NCBI GenBank assembly: GCA_009781125.1
Contig: WQYS01000130.1
Coordinates: 1-6,793 of the forward strand
Length of the DNA stretch: 6,793 nt
Reading direction: 5' to 3'
From: Acidobacteriaceae bacterium
GTDB taxonomy: Bacteria > Acidobacteriota > Terriglobia > Terriglobales > Acidobacteriaceae
This document shows, one piece after another, positions 5,391 through 6,793 of the stretch. The position numbers and the translations under genes were made by a program. The number at the start of each line of letters is the position of its first letter. Position 1 is the first letter of the stretch. The notes under the pieces were generated by a model. That model had not been told where the DNA came from, ran no database searches, and was given only the letters and a program-made list of their open reading frames with translations.

Positions 5391-6793
5391 ATGGCCACTT
5401 CTCTGTTGGTTCCTGGTTCGAAGTCTGGTTTAAAGCCTGATTCCAAGCCTGGTCTGAAGCCGCGCTCCCGGGTGTTCATCATGGAGCCGGATCTGGCCGT
5501 GCTCGACTATCTTCGTTTAACTCTGGGAGATTTGTATTCTCTAAATCTGTTTTCTGAAGAGCAATCGCTGCTGGATACGCTGAACCGGCTGAATTCTGAC
5601 CGGCCTAATCAGAAGGAAGACCCTGACCTTCTATTAATAGCACTTCACAGCGGACGCGATTTTGTTCCTCTGCTGACTCATATCCGCGGCACTAGGCCGC
5701 AGTTGCCGATCATCGTGATGTCCTGCTCGTCCGATCTCGGCGATCTGGAGATGGTGATTCGCCTCGGCATCCACGCCATCGTCATGAAGCCGTTCGTCGG
5801 CAGCGATATCGAGCAGGCCATCGAAGAGTATCTGCACGGAGGCGAGCAGGCCAGCGCCGCCGCCGACAGCCCGCGCGAGATTCCGCTCAACGAGACGCAC
5901 TCCTTTGTCCGAGCCAGCAAGCGCATGCGCGAGCTGGAGTCGCAGGCCGCGCTGGTGGCGCGCGCCGATATCCCTATCCTTATTCTGGGCGAGAGCGGCA
6001 CGGGCAAGGAGATTCTGGCGCTCTACACACACATGATGTCGGCGCGCAGCCAGAAGATGTTTCTCAAGGTCAACTGCGCAGCCGTGCCCGCCGATCTGCT
6101 GGAGAGCGAGCTGTTCGGCTACGAGCAGGGAGCGTTTACCGGAGCCGTCAAGACCAAGCCGGGCAAGTTTGAGGTCTGTTCCGGTGGAACTATTTTTCTC
6201 GACGAGATCGGCGAGATGCCAGCGCTGCTGCAGGCGAAGCTGCTGCAGGTGTTGCAGGATGGAACCTTCTCGCGCCTGGGCAGCCGCTCGCAGATGAAGG
6301 TGGATGTTCGCGTCATCGCCGCCACCAACGTCAACATGAAGGAGGCGATGGAGAACAAGGCCTTCCGCGAGGACCTGTATTACAGGCTGAACGGATTCAC
6401 GCTGAAGATTCCCGCGCTGCGCGAGCGGGTTGAAGAGATTCCGGTACTTGCCGAATACTTTATGCGTAAGGGAGCGCGGCGGTATGGACGCAATCCGCTG
6501 CCCTTCTCGCAGAACCTCATGAGCCGGTTCATGGAGCATCATTGGCCGGGCAATCTGCGCGAGCTTGAGAATGTCGTGAACCGGTATCTGGTTCTGGGGG
6601 AAGAACAGGCGATCATGGAGGAGCTTGCGCCGCTGCCGAAGGTAGAGACGGCGCAGGCCTCTGCCGAGACGTCTGCCGCAGGACTGAAGGCAATGGTAAA
6701 GAATCTGAAGGGCGACGCCGAATCGGCTGCGATCGCCCAGGTGTTGGAGGGGACAGGATGGAATCGCAAGGCGGCAGCAAACGATTTGCAGAT
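5391..6793 (+). CDS. NtrC-type sigma-54 activator with degenerate receiver domain, 3' truncated by window
   Basis: Open for 467 codons to the window edge. Residues 1-26 are a basic leader with two tandem SK-x-GLKP units. Residues 27-150 form a response-regulator-like fold (RVFIMEPD at 27-34, PDLLLIALHSG at 78-88, PIIVMSCSS at 106-114, MKPF at 132-135). The phosphoacceptor Asp position holds Ala84, and one of the two metal-binding acids is Pro33; the conserved Ser/Thr (Ser111) and Lys133 are kept. The AAA+ domain is complete: GESGTGKE (200-207), VNCAAVP with switch Asn228, GAFTGA (247-252), GTIFLDE (266-272), FREDLYYRLN, and HHWPGNLRELENVV. The Fis-type helix-turn-helix (GTGWNRKAAANDLQ) is cut by the edge; about 15-40 residues are probably missing. 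The protein should activate sigma-54 promoters but not through ordinary aspartyl phosphorylation. It is divergent from another bEBP gene. Targets and partner are unknown. Confidence 0.93.
   Translation, partial: MATSLLVPGSKSGLKPDSKPGLKPRSRVFIMEPDLAVLDYLRLTLGDLYSLNLFSEEQSLLDTLNRLNSDRPNQKEDPDLLLIALHSGRDFVPLLTHIRGTRPQLPIIVMSCSSDLGDLEMVIRLGIHAIVMKPFVGSDIEQAIEEYLHGGEQASAAADSPREIPLNETHSFVRASKRMRELESQAALVARADIPILILGESGTGKEILALYTHMMSARSQKMFLKVNCAAVPADLLESELFGYEQGAFTGAVKTKPGKFEVCSGGTIFLDEIGEMPALLQAKLLQVLQDGTFSRLGSRSQMKVDVRVIAATNVNMKEAMENKAFREDLYYRLNGFTLKIPALRERVEEIPVLAEYFMRKGARRYGRNPLPFSQNLMSRFMEHHWPGNLRELENVVNRYLVLGEEQAIMEELAPLPKVETAQASAETSAAGLKAMVKNLKGDAESAAIAQVLEGTGWNRKAAANDLQ
5418..5465 (+). repeat. 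Two 24-bp imperfect tandem repeats in the bEBP leader
   Basis: Units 5418-5441 and 5442-5465 encode SKSGLKPD and SKPGLKPR (residues 10-17 and 18-25). They differ at several bases but keep frame. The result is a short, basic, proline/glycine-rich, probably disordered leader before the receiver-like domain, which is unusual because receiver domains normally start within a few residues of the N-terminus. Confidence 0.6.

Noticed and set aside
5634..6542. 302-codon minus-strand open frame opposite the second sigma-54 activator
   Set aside because: The opposite strand has intact Walker A, GAFTGA and Walker B motifs in one continuous frame. The antisense product is low-complexity, rich in Leu, Gln, His and Arg.
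1..6793. Search for CRISPR arrays, tRNA or rRNA genes, transposase genes, phage or toxin-antitoxin modules
   Set aside because: No regularly spaced repeats, no tRNA-like cloverleaf and no recognisable mobile-element or defence proteins were seen.

Overview
The window looks like a stretch of chromosome from a moderately GC-rich, Gram-negative-type bacterium. The style of the NtrC-like regulators, the TonB-domain protein and a dispersed GGATGAC-type palindromic repeat suggest Acidobacteriota (Terriglobales). That placement is inference from resemblance, not a search result.

Layout from left to right. (1) Positions 2-280 (+) are the 3' end of a gene for a protein with a TonB C-terminal domain. 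(2) Positions 281-593 are a convergent gene-free gap holding a perfect 16-bp inverted repeat. (3) Positions 594-3580 (-) are a compact housekeeping operon transcribed right to left: folP (dihydropteroate synthase), nnrDE (bifunctional NAD(P)H-hydrate epimerase/dehydratase) and tsaE (ATPase for the t6A tRNA modification), with gaps of 27 and 14 nt. (4) Positions 3581-3804 are a folP leader/intergenic stretch with a strong hairpin and a small palindromic repeat element whose right terminus contains the stop codon of the next gene. (5) Positions 3805-4887 (-) encode a sigma-54 activator (bacterial enhancer-binding protein, bEBP) without a receiver domain. (6) Positions 4888-5390 are a 503-bp AT-rich divergent intergenic region with several short palindromes. 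(7) From 5391 (+) to the window edge runs a second sigma-54 activator, with a receiver-like N-terminal domain that lacks the phosphorylatable aspartate. It is an open 467-codon frame cut by the window end.

The housekeeping operon joins folate synthesis, NAD(P)H repair and tRNA modification; the nnr-tsaE pairing is common in bacteria. The part most worth attention is the right half. Two divergent sigma-54 activators share an unusually long, AT-rich control region. One has no sensory domain and carries a Ser where the family's glutamate-switch Asn is expected; the other has a pseudo-receiver. Neither looks able to respond to a classical histidine kinase, so their activity is probably set by expression, by a partner protein, or by assembly with each other. 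This is inference and is set out as such in the findings.
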